DNA of 61,903 bases from an uncultured Oscillospiraceae bacterium. GTDB taxonomy: Bacteria; Bacillota; Clostridia; Oscillospirales; Acutalibacteraceae. The position numbers and the translations under genes are program-made. Each line of letters starts with the position of its first letter. Positions within the stretch are counted from its first letter, which is position 1. Under the pieces are notes generated by a model. The model was not told where the DNA came from and made no database searches. It worked only from the letters and a program-made list of their open reading frames with translations. The stretch is taken from the NCBI GenBank assembly GCA_959601025.1, contig CAUGOD010000014.1:1-61903 (forward strand), written 5' to 3'. This document shows, one piece after another, positions 40,758 through 49,686 of the stretch.

Positions 40758-43706
40758 TCATTCCGCCACGGACAGCCCGAATTCGGAACGCTTCTGATAA
40801 ATCTCCTTATCGATGGTCTGCGCGCAGCTCAGGATCGCCTCTTTTGCGTCCACGGAGCTGTTGGTCACTACCTGCCGAAACGCGTTGTTCAGGTAGCGGG
40901 CCAAATAGTATCCGCCCGGCACTTCGGGAACCGCCCGCGCCCACGCGGCCTGTGCGGTCAGCACTTGGCTTTCCTTTTTTGTCCAGCCCAGACTGTTCAT
41001 CGCCTCCACATTGGCGGAGGGATACCGTGCCGAGGTGCCCAGCAGGCTTTCAATCTCCTGACAGTACATCCGCTGCGTATCGGCGGAGGTAAGCCACTTC
41101 AGGTATTCCCAGCCCATTTCCGGATCGTTGGCTGCGGACAGCACCACCGCCCCCGAGGAGGAAGTATAGGTCGTGTAATCCACCGTCCCGTCCTCCCGGG
41201 CCGTTCCGGGCACCATGGCGATCTCCCACAGGCCCTTGATCTCCGGTGCGGAAACCGCCAGGGTATTGTACAGGGTTTGGTCGGCGATCACGATGGGGGA
41301 TTCGCCGGTGCGGAAACGGTTGGCAATATTGAAAATAGAGGGAAGGCCATAGCTGGTATACAGGTTGGTCCAGAACTGGAAGGTCGAAACGGCGATATCC
41401 GCGTCCAGTGCGGAGGACAAATACCCGTCGGTGTAAAATTCGCCGCCGTTCTGGTACAGCAGCATCGCATAGGTAGGCACGCCGCTGGTGTTCGCGTTCA
41501 CGCCGGTCTCCATCAGGATGGACATATTGTTGTTCTGGAGGACCGGAAGCGCGGCGATCACGTCGTCCCATGTCCAGGGATTGGACAGGGTAGGCGCGGC
41601 AATCCCCAGCTCCTTCAGGATATCCGACCGGTAAAACAGCACGGAAAAGGTCTGCTGGGTGGGCAGCGCATACAGCCCGCCCTCCAGCTCGAAAGGCGCA
41701 TAGGCGCTTTCCCGGAAACGGGCGAGAACCTCCTCCAGCTCTTCTTCCGGAGCCAGAGCACGCAGGTCCGCGCATACCTTCCGCAGGGCGAAGTCGACCG
41801 GCTGCGCCGTCCCCACCCCCATCAGGACATCCGGCCCGTTACCGGCGGCCAGGGAGGGGAGAATGGTGTCCGAGCTGACCAGTTGCAGCTTCACGCTGAC
41901 GGGTTGTCCGTGTTGGCGTTCCATCTGCGGCTGGAAGGAGGACTGGATCATCTCATTGTAAATCGTCGCCTGATCCCGGCCCTCGGCGCTCCAGACCGTG
42001 ACAGTCCGGACGTTTTTCCCGGAGGGCGTTGCGCTCAGGCTGTTGTAATCCTCAACGAAGGAGGCCAGGAAAAGCTGCACATGGTACCCCAGCTTCTCCC
42101 AGAAGCCCGCATCAGCGGGAGGAACCTCTTCCGAGGGCGCGGCGATGGTGATGGTATCTATATCCAGCGGCCGCGACGACGCGTCCACGATCCAGTTGGT
42201 CAGGGACGCGATGTTTTCCTTGAAATAGGACAGCTTCGACGGAATTTTTTCCGGCTCCTGCTCAAAGGAACGGAGCTGAACGGTCAGCTTCTCCAGAATC
42301 TCCAGATCGTTTCCGGCCGCCCCCGCCACGGTTTCGATACGTGAGGAAATTCCCTCGATCTCCCCAGCCAGCTTTCCCATCCCGGTCAGCGTATCCGGAA
42401 TCAGCTCATCGAGCTTGTAATCCCGATAGGTATCCGGGGTGGAGCCCATGATCATCAGCAGCTCACGGTATACGCCGTTCAGCTCGTCCAGAATGCCCGA
42501 AGCTTCGGACAGGATTCCCGCCAGATCCCCCAGCGTTACGCTCAGGGACAGGGTGTAGGTCCGTCCCGCCTCAAAATAGAACCGGAATGCCTCCCCATTC
42601 TCCTGCGACAGGGTTATGTACTGCCAGGTCCGGGCATAGCGGAACCGCAGGTTGGCCGCTTCCTGAAAGGGGTATTCGCCGTCGATGCGCAGGGCGCGGG
42701 GAGAATAAAAGCCCTGAGAGTAATTCTGCCGGCAGCGCAGACGGATCACATACATCCCGGATTCCTCCGGAGTGAAACTCCACGCCACCTCGCTGCCAAC
42801 CGTCGACCAGTCCTCGCCGCTGAGCATATTCAGGCTGATCTTCGACCCCTTGTTCGGGGAGGTGGCGGGCGTCGTCCGGTCGGATGACGCCACCAGCGTG
42901 GCGTCGCTTTTCCACGCAGGAAGCTCCGCTTCCATTACGGGCAGGGATACCGATGCGTCCGGCACACCGTCATGCTCCGCGATGTACGCCGCGTAATCGG
43001 GAGTCTCTTCAAGGGGCTCCAGCCTTACACTGTGAACCCGTAGCGCCTCCCGATCGATGTGCAGCGTCAACCGGGACACACCGGTGAGCTCCCAGGCGAT
43101 GGGATCGGTATAATAACCGGGGATGGACGCGGTATAGGTTAGCCAGCCCCGCTCCTCAAACGGGATTTCCTCCTGTGAGGGGCGGATGTCGTTACCGTAG
43201 CTGTCGGATTCAATTACGCTGTTTTTATCCCGCCAGCGGCGGGTCAGGGTCAGCCCGGAAGCCTCCCGGAAAGGGAGCTCCCCATCCAGCAGCACGGTCA
43301 TCTCGATGTTCCGCGTGCTGTCCGGCGCCGGGTCGTATTCCAGTGTCAGGGAATACCGTCCCTCCAGGCCGGAAACATCCAGAAAAAGATAGCCTTCTTC
43401 CTCCAGAAACAGGCTGTCGCCGTCCGGCGCGCCGGTACCGCCAAGCACGCCGGTGTTGCTGTCCCCCTCCGCCCCTTCGGGCAGATAGAGATGCTCTTCT
43501 AAGCCGGAGGGGGAGGCCTGCGTTCGTGTCCGATAGTCCGCATACGCTTCCGAGGCGGCGATTTCCGTCCCCTCCGGCGTCTTCGGTTCCGCCGCAGCCG
43601 CGCCGGAAGTCTCTGTCGATGCGGCGGGATCGTCCGCTGACGCGCTGAACGCGGGCGTCAGCAGCAGAACGCAGGCCGCCAGCAGGCTTATGGTTTTCCG
43701 TAGCAT
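40758..43706 (-). CDS. Large multidomain extracellular solute-binding protein
   Basis: At 982 aa this is about twice the usual size of a family-1 sugar-binding protein. After a signal peptide (cut near ASA-DD) come two beta-sandwich-like regions (about 85-235 and 260-400, each with GRYSLTLEY or GMYVIRLRC-type strands), a helical stretch (about 400-555), then a solute-binding domain from about 565 (VTVWSAEGRDQATIYNEMI, GPDVLMGVG, GGLYALPTQQTFSVLFYRSDIL). The N-terminal parts may be carbohydrate-binding modules. An early LAAC exists but is too near the start to be a convincing lipobox, so how it stays at the cell is unclear. RBS GGGAGG. Confidence 0.85.
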   Translation of the reverse strand: MLRKTISLLAACVLLLTPAFSASADDPAASTETSGAAAAEPKTPEGTEIAASEAYADYRTRTQASPSGLEEHLYLPEGAEGDSNTGVLGGTGAPDGDSLFLEEEGYLFLDVSGLEGRYSLTLEYDPAPDSTRNIEMTVLLDGELPFREASGLTLTRRWRDKNSVIESDSYGNDIRPSQEEIPFEERGWLTYTASIPGYYTDPIAWELTGVSRLTLHIDREALRVHSVRLEPLEETPDYAAYIAEHDGVPDASVSLPVMEAELPAWKSDATLVASSDRTTPATSPNKGSKISLNMLSGEDWSTVGSEVAWSFTPEESGMYVIRLRCRQNYSQGFYSPRALRIDGEYPFQEAANLRFRYARTWQYITLSQENGEAFRFYFEAGRTYTLSLSVTLGDLAGILSEASGILDELNGVYRELLMIMGSTPDTYRDYKLDELIPDTLTGMGKLAGEIEGISSRIETVAGAAGNDLEILEKLTVQLRSFEQEPEKIPSKLSYFKENIASLTNWIVDASSRPLDIDTITIAAPSEEVPPADAGFWEKLGYHVQLFLASFVEDYNSLSATPSGKNVRTVTVWSAEGRDQATIYNEMIQSSFQPQMERQHGQPVSVKLQLVSSDTILPSLAAGNGPDVLMGVGTAQPVDFALRKVCADLRALAPEEELEEVLARFRESAYAPFELEGGLYALPTQQTFSVLFYRSDILKELGIAAPTLSNPWTWDDVIAALPVLQNNNMSILMETGVNANTSGVPTYAMLLYQNGGEFYTDGYLSSALDADIAVSTFQFWTNLYTSYGLPSIFNIANRFRTGESPIVIADQTLYNTLAVSAPEIKGLWEIAMVPGTAREDGTVDYTTYTSSSGAVVLSAANDPEMGWEYLKWLTSADTQRMYCQEIESLLGTSARYPSANVEAMNSLGWTKKESQVLTAQAAWARAVPEVPGGYYLARYLNNAFRQVVTNSSVDAKEAILSCAQTIDKEIYQKRSEFGLSVAE

Positions 43707-43752
43707 AAACAGCCTCCCTCTCCCCTACCGTCCGGTTTTGTATCCGGGTTCG

Positions 43753-45195
43753 TTATCCCATCAGCTTTTTGTAGCAGCTTTCCTCAATGCTGGCGTTCAG
43801 CGACGCTTCATAGGTGTCAATAATGGACTGGGGCGTGCCCTTGCCGGCGATGAACGCGTCGGTGATATCAAAAATCCAGTTGTAATAGATGCCGCAGCGG
43901 GTGGTGCCGTTGGGCCTGCAGCGGTTGTTCATCAGGATATCCACATACACGTCCACCGACTCCTCGTCCATAAACAGGGATTCCCCGTTGGTCCGGGCGT
44001 CCATTTCGCGGGTGACGCCCTCTTCCAGCTCATACAGCTGGGCGTAGACGGCCAGGGCTGCTTTGGTCTTGACCGCGTCGGCGGTCACCGGAACGAACAT
44101 ACCCTCGGGGCCTGTGCCCGGATCAATATATTCGGTCCCGTTCGGGCCGACCGGGAAATAGGTCAGCACATAGTCGCTTTCCAGGCTGTGCTCCGTGGCG
44201 TAATCCTGCAGGAAGGAGAGCATCCATTCCGGCACGATCATCATGCCGAGCTTGTCGGAATAAAACAGCTCCGGAATCTTGACCTCGTCCATATGGAACA
44301 TCGTGCGGTCGGTGGTAAACATATTGGAGAACAGGGTCATCGCTTCCAGCGCATTGGAGCTGGTCAGCGTCAGGGAAACGGAATGATTCGCGTCATTCTC
44401 CGTCACGATCTTTCCGCCGTTTGCCTGGATCAGGCCGGACAGCACCACGTCCCGGCAGTAGATCGCCGTGCCGTATTGCTCCACGGCGCCGCTGGAATTC
44501 ACCTTGGTCAGCTTCCGGGAATAATCCTGGAAAGTGGCGAAATCCCATTTCTTGCCCTGTGCGATCAATTCGTTCGGGGTAGTGAGATTGTTCGCTTCAA
44601 ACATGCTTTTATTGTACAGGAAAGCACTGTTGAGCTCACCGCGCTTCTTGCTGAACGCATAAATCGCGTCACCGTAGGTGTATTCCTCGGTGCAGGTGGT
44701 CAGCCACGTTCCGTCGTAGAAATCCAGCCCCAGGCTCTCGGCGTAGGGACGGATATCCTTCACGGCGCCGGCTTTGATCCAGTCGCAGAGGTAATAGGAG
44801 GAGCCGACCAGAATATCGCCGTAGGAATCGCCGGACATGATGACGGTCGCCATGTTGTTCCAGTACGCGCCCTGCTCGATCTGTTCAAAGGTCACCGTAC
44901 AGTTATAATTGTTTTCCACATACTCGATGCGGCGGAGCAGCCGATCCGCCTCGTTGCTGGAACCGGGGGTCAGGTCCACTTCAAAGGGGGAAGCGATCAC
45001 CACTTCGATTCCGCCGAAATCCAGGTCGTCATCCCAGCGGTATTCCGGCAGGGAAAGCTCGGTGGGCTGGGTGGTTTTTCCGCTCTCTCCAGTCTGGCTC
45101 ACGGTGCTGTTGACCGGCGTTTTGTTGCAGGCCGGCATCAGGAGCAGCATTCCCGCTGTTGCCGCCGCCAGCGCCGCACGAATGGACTTTTTCAT
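43753..45195 (-). CDS. Extracellular solute-binding lipoprotein (sugar ABC importer)
   Basis: The 480-aa family-1-type binding protein has a lipobox LMPAC at about residues 20-24 (MKKSIRAALAAATAGMLLLMPAC), a Ser/Thr linker, and binding-domain blocks such as YGDILVGSSYYLCDWI, AIYAFSKKRGELNSAFLYNKSMFEANNL and EWMLSFLQDYA. AAAGGTG lies before the ATG. It is encoded right after the AraC regulator; with two permease pairs in the locus, it likely serves one of them. Confidence 0.9.
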   Translation of the reverse strand: MKKSIRAALAAATAGMLLLMPACNKTPVNSTVSQTGESGKTTQPTELSLPEYRWDDDLDFGGIEVVIASPFEVDLTPGSSNEADRLLRRIEYVENNYNCTVTFEQIEQGAYWNNMATVIMSGDSYGDILVGSSYYLCDWIKAGAVKDIRPYAESLGLDFYDGTWLTTCTEEYTYGDAIYAFSKKRGELNSAFLYNKSMFEANNLTTPNELIAQGKKWDFATFQDYSRKLTKVNSSGAVEQYGTAIYCRDVVLSGLIQANGGKIVTENDANHSVSLTLTSSNALEAMTLFSNMFTTDRTMFHMDEVKIPELFYSDKLGMMIVPEWMLSFLQDYATEHSLESDYVLTYFPVGPNGTEYIDPGTGPEGMFVPVTADAVKTKAALAVYAQLYELEEGVTREMDARTNGESLFMDEESVDVYVDILMNNRCRPNGTTRCGIYYNWIFDITDAFIAGKGTPQSIIDTYEASLNASIEESCYKKLMG

Positions 45196-45237
45196 TTGAC
45201 CACACCTTTCTGTATGTTTCGGGCGTATCCGGACGAA

Positions 45238-46137
45238 TCAGCAGGATGCGTCCTTTTTCATCTCGTTCGCCCATTTTTTATAATCGGTCGGCGTCATTCC
45301 CACATAGGTACGAAATGCGCGACTGAATGCGTAAATGGATTTGTATCCCAGGTTTTCGGCGATCTGGGTAATGGTCATCCCGCTCAACAGGTTGTTCTTC
45401 GCCTTTTCAAACCGCCGTTTGGTATAATACGACTTGAGGTTTTCGCCCATAATGGAGGAAAATTTCTGGGCGATATGGGTATAGCTGTATCCAAATTCCG
45501 ACGCGAGGGAGGAAAGCCCGTTGATATGCTCCACCTCGGCGTCGATGTAATGGAGGACGTCATAGACCAGCTTCTCATCGGGACTCTGCCCCTCGTCGCC
45601 GGAATAAGAGTAAAATTTCTTCTGACTGAAAGCACGGTAGGTGTAGCTGAAGATTTCGTGAATGTAGCTTTCGATCAGCTGATCCGTCAGGAAATCCTGC
45701 GTCAACAGTTCACTGAACAGCTTGATAAAGCTCTCCTGAAGCCCGTTGATATTGTGAATCAGCCGAGTCGCCGGATTTTCAATGAACGCCTTCAGCCGGT
45801 CGATCACGTCGTTCTTCGGCCACGGTTCCACGAATTCAAAGCACAGATAATAATACCGCAGAGGATTATGTACGGAGGAGCGCACCTCATGATTCTCACC
45901 GATCCGGTCAATGAAAATCGTTCCCTTGGCAATGTCGTAGGACGTGCCATTAATGGAAAAGCTTCCTTCCCCCGAAACGACATAGCTGATTTCATGAACG
46001 AACTGGAGATGGCTGTCAATGTGGAAGCCCGGCTCACAGCTGATATCCCCTACCTGATAGACACTGTAAGGACCGAACACCCGGTTCGTGCCGGAATAAA
46101 CATGATCAAAATGGAATCTGGCGCGATTCGCTGACAC
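45238..46137 (-). CDS. AraC-family regulator with cupin sensor domain
   Basis: The 299-aa regulator has an N-terminal cupin-type ligand domain (HIDSHLQFVHEISYVVSGEGSFSINGTSYDIAKGTIFIDRIGENHEV) and a C-terminal double helix-turn-helix (LASEFGYSYTHIAQKFSSIMGENL and MTITQIAENLGYKSIYAFSRAFRTYVGMTP). The GTG start follows GGGGAG. It is the first gene of the locus and 42 nt from the solute-binding gene, so it is the expected sugar-responsive activator of the 18 genes. Confidence 0.9.
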   Translation of the reverse strand: MSANRARFHFDHVYSGTNRVFGPYSVYQVGDISCEPGFHIDSHLQFVHEISYVVSGEGSFSINGTSYDIAKGTIFIDRIGENHEVRSSVHNPLRYYYLCFEFVEPWPKNDVIDRLKAFIENPATRLIHNINGLQESFIKLFSELLTQDFLTDQLIESYIHEIFSYTYRAFSQKKFYSYSGDEGQSPDEKLVYDVLHYIDAEVEHINGLSSLASEFGYSYTHIAQKFSSIMGENLKSYYTKRRFEKAKNNLLSGMTITQIAENLGYKSIYAFSRAFRTYVGMTPTDYKKWANEMKKDASC

Positions 46138-46422
46138 GGCTTCTCCCCCTCTCTTCCGCGCGCTTCCCGGCCTCCAAAATCCAGCGGAGGCTTATTATCC
46201 CAAGCCCGCCGGCTCGCTGACAATGATCCCGTTGTTTTTTCTATTTTTGAAAGAGGAAAATGGAAAGCATGTTCATTATACACGAATTATTTTCGTTTTT
46301 ATATGATAATGCTGATATGATGTTTAACATTTTTAAAAAATATAATATTTTACACTTTTTTCAAAAAATGAAAAAGGAGAAATCTCCTGTCCTCCTATTC
46401 TCCCGTCACGCCGTCTCGCCAT
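46138..46422 (-). promoter_or_regulatory. AT-rich upstream region of the carbohydrate locus
   Basis: 46235-46380 is strikingly AT-rich for this genome. On the minus strand TATAAT (plus 46275-46280) is a good -10 but has no matching -35, as expected for an activator-dependent promoter. I see no clear cre site. No gene is visible. Confidence 0.45.
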
Positions 46423-46423
46423 A

Positions 46424-46460
46424 AAGAAAAACGCCGTCCATGTATTCCACATGAGCGGCG
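46424..46460 (-). terminator. Terminator of the 49-aa lipoprotein gene
   Basis: A 12-bp stem with one mismatch and one wobble (46432-46443 with 46449-46460, 5-nt loop) is followed on the minus strand by TTTTTCTTT. Confidence 0.8.
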
Positions 46461-46515
46461 CGTCTTTCGCTATTCGTTTTGTATCGCTTCCAATCCATGC
46501 CGGGAAACGCAGGAA

Positions 46516-46665
46516 TCAACGGGAGATCGCTGTTGTTCCGGCGCCGTTCCTTTCCACGGACGATAGGTCAGATACGGGGCCGGTGGTGCAACCCACGAAG
46601 AGCATGGCCGCCAGCATCGCGGCGAGAAACCAGCGAAACGCCCTTTTCTTTTCTATAACGGTCAT
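46516..46665 (-). CDS. 49-aa putative lipoprotein
   Basis: This short frame is complete and well formed: MTVIEKKRAFRWFLAAML..., a hydrophobic helix, then the lipobox LFVGC with Cys26, leaving a mature peptide of 24 residues. AGGGAG lies 10 nt before the ATG and a terminator follows 56 nt after the stop. The mature part has no recognisable domain. It lies 53 nt downstream of the NlpC/P60-like lipoprotein gene and may share its transcript. Confidence 0.6.
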   Translation of the reverse strand: MTVIEKKRAFRWFLAAMLAAMLFVGCTTGPVSDLSSVERNGAGTTAISR

Positions 46666-46718
46666 TTCCGCATCACTCCCTTTTGTATCCTGCCGGCCTC
46701 CACGGGTCTTTTGAAAAC

Positions 46719-47381
46719 TTAGCCGGCATAGCGGCGGGCGCCGATATACCGCTGCGTAAAGTAGGCCCAGTTTATATCGAGTTCCTTCACGGGCTCTTCC
46801 TCGTTGCAGGCGGCGATAAACTTACCGTCCCCGACATAAACACCCGCAAACTCCACGTTTCCGGCCGTCTCGCTCCAGAAGAAGACCGCGTCGCCGGGGA
46901 GAAGGTTCTCTTTCGCCACCTCGGTTCCCTGCTTGGCCAGATCGCCGGTGCGGCGGGGAACCGTCACGCCGTTCTGCCCATAGCAGTAATACAGGAAGCC
47001 GGAATTGTCAAACGCATCCGGGCCGGCGGAGCCGTATTTATACGGCTTGCCGAGCAGTTCCCGGGCCAGCGCCGCCACCTTGCCGCCTGTCGAACCATCG
47101 GCGGGGATCGACGGTTCGGTTTCCGCCGGTTTCGTGGGATCGGTGGTTGGCGTTGTTGTCGGCGCTTCCGTAGGCGTTGTCGTCGGGGCCTCGGTGGGCT
47201 TAGTTGGCGCTTCCGTCGACTGCGTGGCTGAGGATTCCGTCGGCTTGGAGGAAGCCGTCGTCTTGGGGGTGGACTCCGGGTTGGAAGGGTTATCCGCCGG
47301 CTTGTCGCCGCAGCCGGCCAGCAGAGCGCCGCTCAGGACAACGGATAGGGCAAGGCAGGAAAGCCGCAAAAAGTTCTTCAT
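46719..47381 (-). CDS. NlpC/P60-fold lipoprotein with degenerate active site
   Basis: The 220-aa protein has a lipobox LLAGC (about residues 20-24), a Thr/Pro/Glu-rich linker (about 30-95, repeats of TEAPTTTP) and a C-terminal NlpC/P60 domain (about 100-220: LLGKPYKYGSAGPDAFDNSGFLYYCYGQNG). Family enzymes cut peptidoglycan stem peptides with a Cys in the DCSG motif. Here the codon is AAT (Asn126), the usual His position is Phe178 and the third polar site is Ala190, so catalysis is not expected. Cys133 lies 7 residues later. ATG at 47381 after AAAGGAG. Probably a cell-wall binding or regulatory pseudoenzyme. Confidence 0.8.
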   Translation of the reverse strand: MKNFLRLSCLALSVVLSGALLAGCGDKPADNPSNPESTPKTTASSKPTESSATQSTEAPTKPTEAPTTTPTEAPTTTPTTDPTKPAETEPSIPADGSTGGKVAALARELLGKPYKYGSAGPDAFDNSGFLYYCYGQNGVTVPRRTGDLAKQGTEVAKENLLPGDAVFFWSETAGNVEFAGVYVGDGKFIAACNEEEPVKELDINWAYFTQRYIGARRYAG

Positions 47382-47566
47382 CAAAAACACTCCTTTAATT
47401 CGTCGGTTTTCTACTGGTTTCAGTATATTCCTCCGAGGGAACCAAAGCGATAACGCCGCGGTTACAATTGGATGACAGTTCTGCAACCTGCCGCCGAAAA
47501 CTGGAAACAAACGGTTACAAACCGTAACATTTTCGACACTCTTTTCCGCAGACGGACAGGCAAAGG

Positions 47567-47596
47567 TTGTATTTGCCGCGGCGGATATGGTATAAT
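47567..47596 (+). promoter_or_regulatory. Promoter candidate of lepA
   Basis: TTGTAT, an 18-nt spacer and TATAAT. The -10 is the GGTATAAT edge of the interspersed repeat copy. A separate inverted repeat ACGGTT-ACA-AACCGT lies at 47511-47525. Confidence 0.5.
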
Positions 47597-47640
47597 GTCG
47601 GCAGGGAGAAATGCCAACGGCATTTCTCGATTGCGCTGTC
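47589..47640 (+). repeat. Interspersed repeat, copy 2 (second hairpin degenerate)
   Basis: GGTATAATGTCGGCAGG and a perfect hairpin GAGAAATGCC-AAC-GGCATTTCTC (47606-47628), then GATTGCGC. The GC-rich second module is eroded (to about 47692). It occupies most of the 47382-47755 gap. Confidence 0.8.
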
Positions 47641-47764
47641 GGAAAAGACAAGCAGGAACCCCGGCTGGACGAAACGGAAGCGCTGACACAGGCTGACGCA
47701 GTTTTATTTCCTATTATCCTAATATAAAATGTCCATTAAATGACCACACAATGAGGTGTTTTCT

Positions 47765-49591
47765 TTGAACGACCCCGGCAGGAACAATCCCCGCAGCCAT
47801 ATCCGGAATTTCTGCATCATCGCCCATATCGACCACGGCAAATCCACCCTGGCCGACCGTATTCTGGAAAAAACCCAGACTGTGGCCCTGCGCGACATGG
47901 AGGACCAGCTGCTCGACAGTATGGACCTCGAGCGCGAGCGGGGCATCACCATCAAGGCCCACGCCGTCACCCTGTCTTATCAGGCGGAGGACGGGGAAAC
48001 CTACCTGTTCAACCTGATCGACACCCCCGGCCATGTGGATTTCAATTATGAGGTATCCCGCTCCCTTGCCGCGTGCGAGGGGGCCGTATTGATTGTGGAC
48101 GCCTCCCAGGGCATCGAGGCCCAGACCCTGGCGAACACCTATCTCGCGGTGGACCACGGACTGGAGATCGTGCCGGTCATCAATAAAATCGACCTGCCCT
48201 CCGCCCGGCCGGACGAGGTGCGGCAGGAGATCGAAGATATCATCGGGATCGACGCATCCGAAGCGCCCGCCATCTCCGCCAAGCAGGGAATCAACATCGA
48301 GGCGGTGCTGGAAGCCATTGTCCGGCAGATTCCGTCTCCCGAAGGGGACGACGGCGCGCCTCTCCGGGCCTTGATTTTTGACAGCTATTACGACAGCTAT
48401 AAGGGGGTCATCGTCTACTTCCGCGTGATGGAGGGCGAGGTGCGCCCCGGGGATACCATCCGGATGATGGCGACCGGCGCGCAGTTCGACGTAGTGGAAA
48501 CCGGCATTATGCGCCCCGGACGGCTGGAGCCTAACCGGGGCCTCCGCTCCGGCGAGGTAGGCTACCTCGCCGCCTCGATTAAAACGGTCGGGGACGCGCG
48601 GGTGGGCGATACCATCACCCTCGCCTCCCGCCCGGCCGCCCAGCCGCTGCCCGGCTACCGAAAGGTGAACCCCATGGTGTTCTGCGGCGTTTTCCCGGCC
48701 GACGGCGCGCATTACCAGGACCTGAGGGAAGCGCTGGAGCGGCTCCAGCTCAACGACGCCTCCCTGACCTACGAGCCGGAAACCTCGGTCGCGCTGGGCT
48801 TCGGCTTCCGTTGCGGATTCCTCGGCCTGCTGCATATGGAAATCATCCAGGAGCGGCTGGAACGGGAATACGACCTCGACTTAATCACCACCGCGCCGAG
48901 CGTTATTTACCGCATTACCCTGGCGGACGGCACGGTGGAGATGATTGACAATCCCACCAACTACCCGGACCCCGGCTCCATCGCCAAATCGGAGGAGCCA
49001 ATCGCGGACGCGCACATCCTCGCGCCGAACGATTATGTGGGAAACATCATGGAGCTCTGCCAGGAGCGCCGGGGCGTGTTTAAGGATATGAAATACCTTG
49101 ATACCACCCGGGTGGACATCCACTATGAGATGCCCCTGAACGAGATCGTGTACGACTTTTTCGACGCGCTGAAATCCCGCACCAAGGGTTACGCCAGCTT
49201 TGACTACGAGCTGAAGGGCTATACCGAATCCGAGCTGGTCAAGCTGGATATCCTGCTCAACGGCGAGCTCGTGGACGCGCTTTCCTTCATCGTCTTCGCG
49301 GGGAACGCCTACGCCCGCGCCCGGCGGATGTGTGAAAAGCTAAAGGACAACATTCCCCGTCAGCTGTTCGAGGTTCCGATCCAGGCCGCGATCGGGGGGA
49401 AAATTATTGCCCGGGAAACCGTCAAGGCGCTGCGGAAGGATGTTCTCGCCAAATGCTACGGCGGCGACATCACCCGGAAGAAGAAGCTGCTGGAAAAGCA
49501 GAAGGAAGGTAAGAAGCGGATGCGCCAGCTAGGCAGCGTCGAGGTGCCGCAGGAGGCTTTTATGGCCGTTCTCAAGCTGGACGACAACTAG
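47765..49591 (+). CDS. lepA: Elongation factor 4 (LepA) GTPase
   Basis: The 608-aa translational GTPase has the P-loop AHIDHGKST, switch II DTPGHVDF, NKID, and the LepA-specific C-terminal domain. It acts on stalled or mis-translocated ribosomes. I prefer the TTG start at 47765, because GAGGTG (47753-47758) is well spaced to it; a GTG at 47756 lies inside that site. A strong terminator follows, then hemW, the usual gene order in Firmicutes. Confidence 0.97.
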   Translation: MNDPGRNNPRSHIRNFCIIAHIDHGKSTLADRILEKTQTVALRDMEDQLLDSMDLERERGITIKAHAVTLSYQAEDGETYLFNLIDTPGHVDFNYEVSRSLAACEGAVLIVDASQGIEAQTLANTYLAVDHGLEIVPVINKIDLPSARPDEVRQEIEDIIGIDASEAPAISAKQGINIEAVLEAIVRQIPSPEGDDGAPLRALIFDSYYDSYKGVIVYFRVMEGEVRPGDTIRMMATGAQFDVVETGIMRPGRLEPNRGLRSGEVGYLAASIKTVGDARVGDTITLASRPAAQPLPGYRKVNPMVFCGVFPADGAHYQDLREALERLQLNDASLTYEPETSVALGFGFRCGFLGLLHMEIIQERLEREYDLDLITTAPSVIYRITLADGTVEMIDNPTNYPDPGSIAKSEEPIADAHILAPNDYVGNIMELCQERRGVFKDMKYLDTTRVDIHYEMPLNEIVYDFFDALKSRTKGYASFDYELKGYTESELVKLDILLNGELVDALSFIVFAGNAYARARRMCEKLKDNIPRQLFEVPIQAAIGGKIIARETVKALRKDVLAKCYGGDITRKKKLLEKQKEGKKRMRQLGSVEVPQEAFMAVLKLDDN

Positions 49592-49613
49592 AGCGTAAAC
49601 ACACCCTAAACGG

Positions 49614-49666
49614 AAAAGGGGAACCCCCTGGGAGAAGGCCCCTGGGGATTCCCCCTTTTTCTTTTT
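49614..49666 (+). terminator. Terminator after lepA
   Basis: GGGGAACCCCCTGGG pairs with CCCTGGGGATTCCCCC and is followed by T5-C-T6. hemW begins 20 nt later, so the stem may only attenuate. Confidence 0.85.
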
Positions 49667-49686
49667 TATGAAAGGTGGGCTTTTTC

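Noticed and set aside
40758..43706. Lipobox LAAC in the large solute-binding protein
   Set aside because: Cys12 comes too early, before most of the hydrophobic stretch; an ASA cleavage site fits better.
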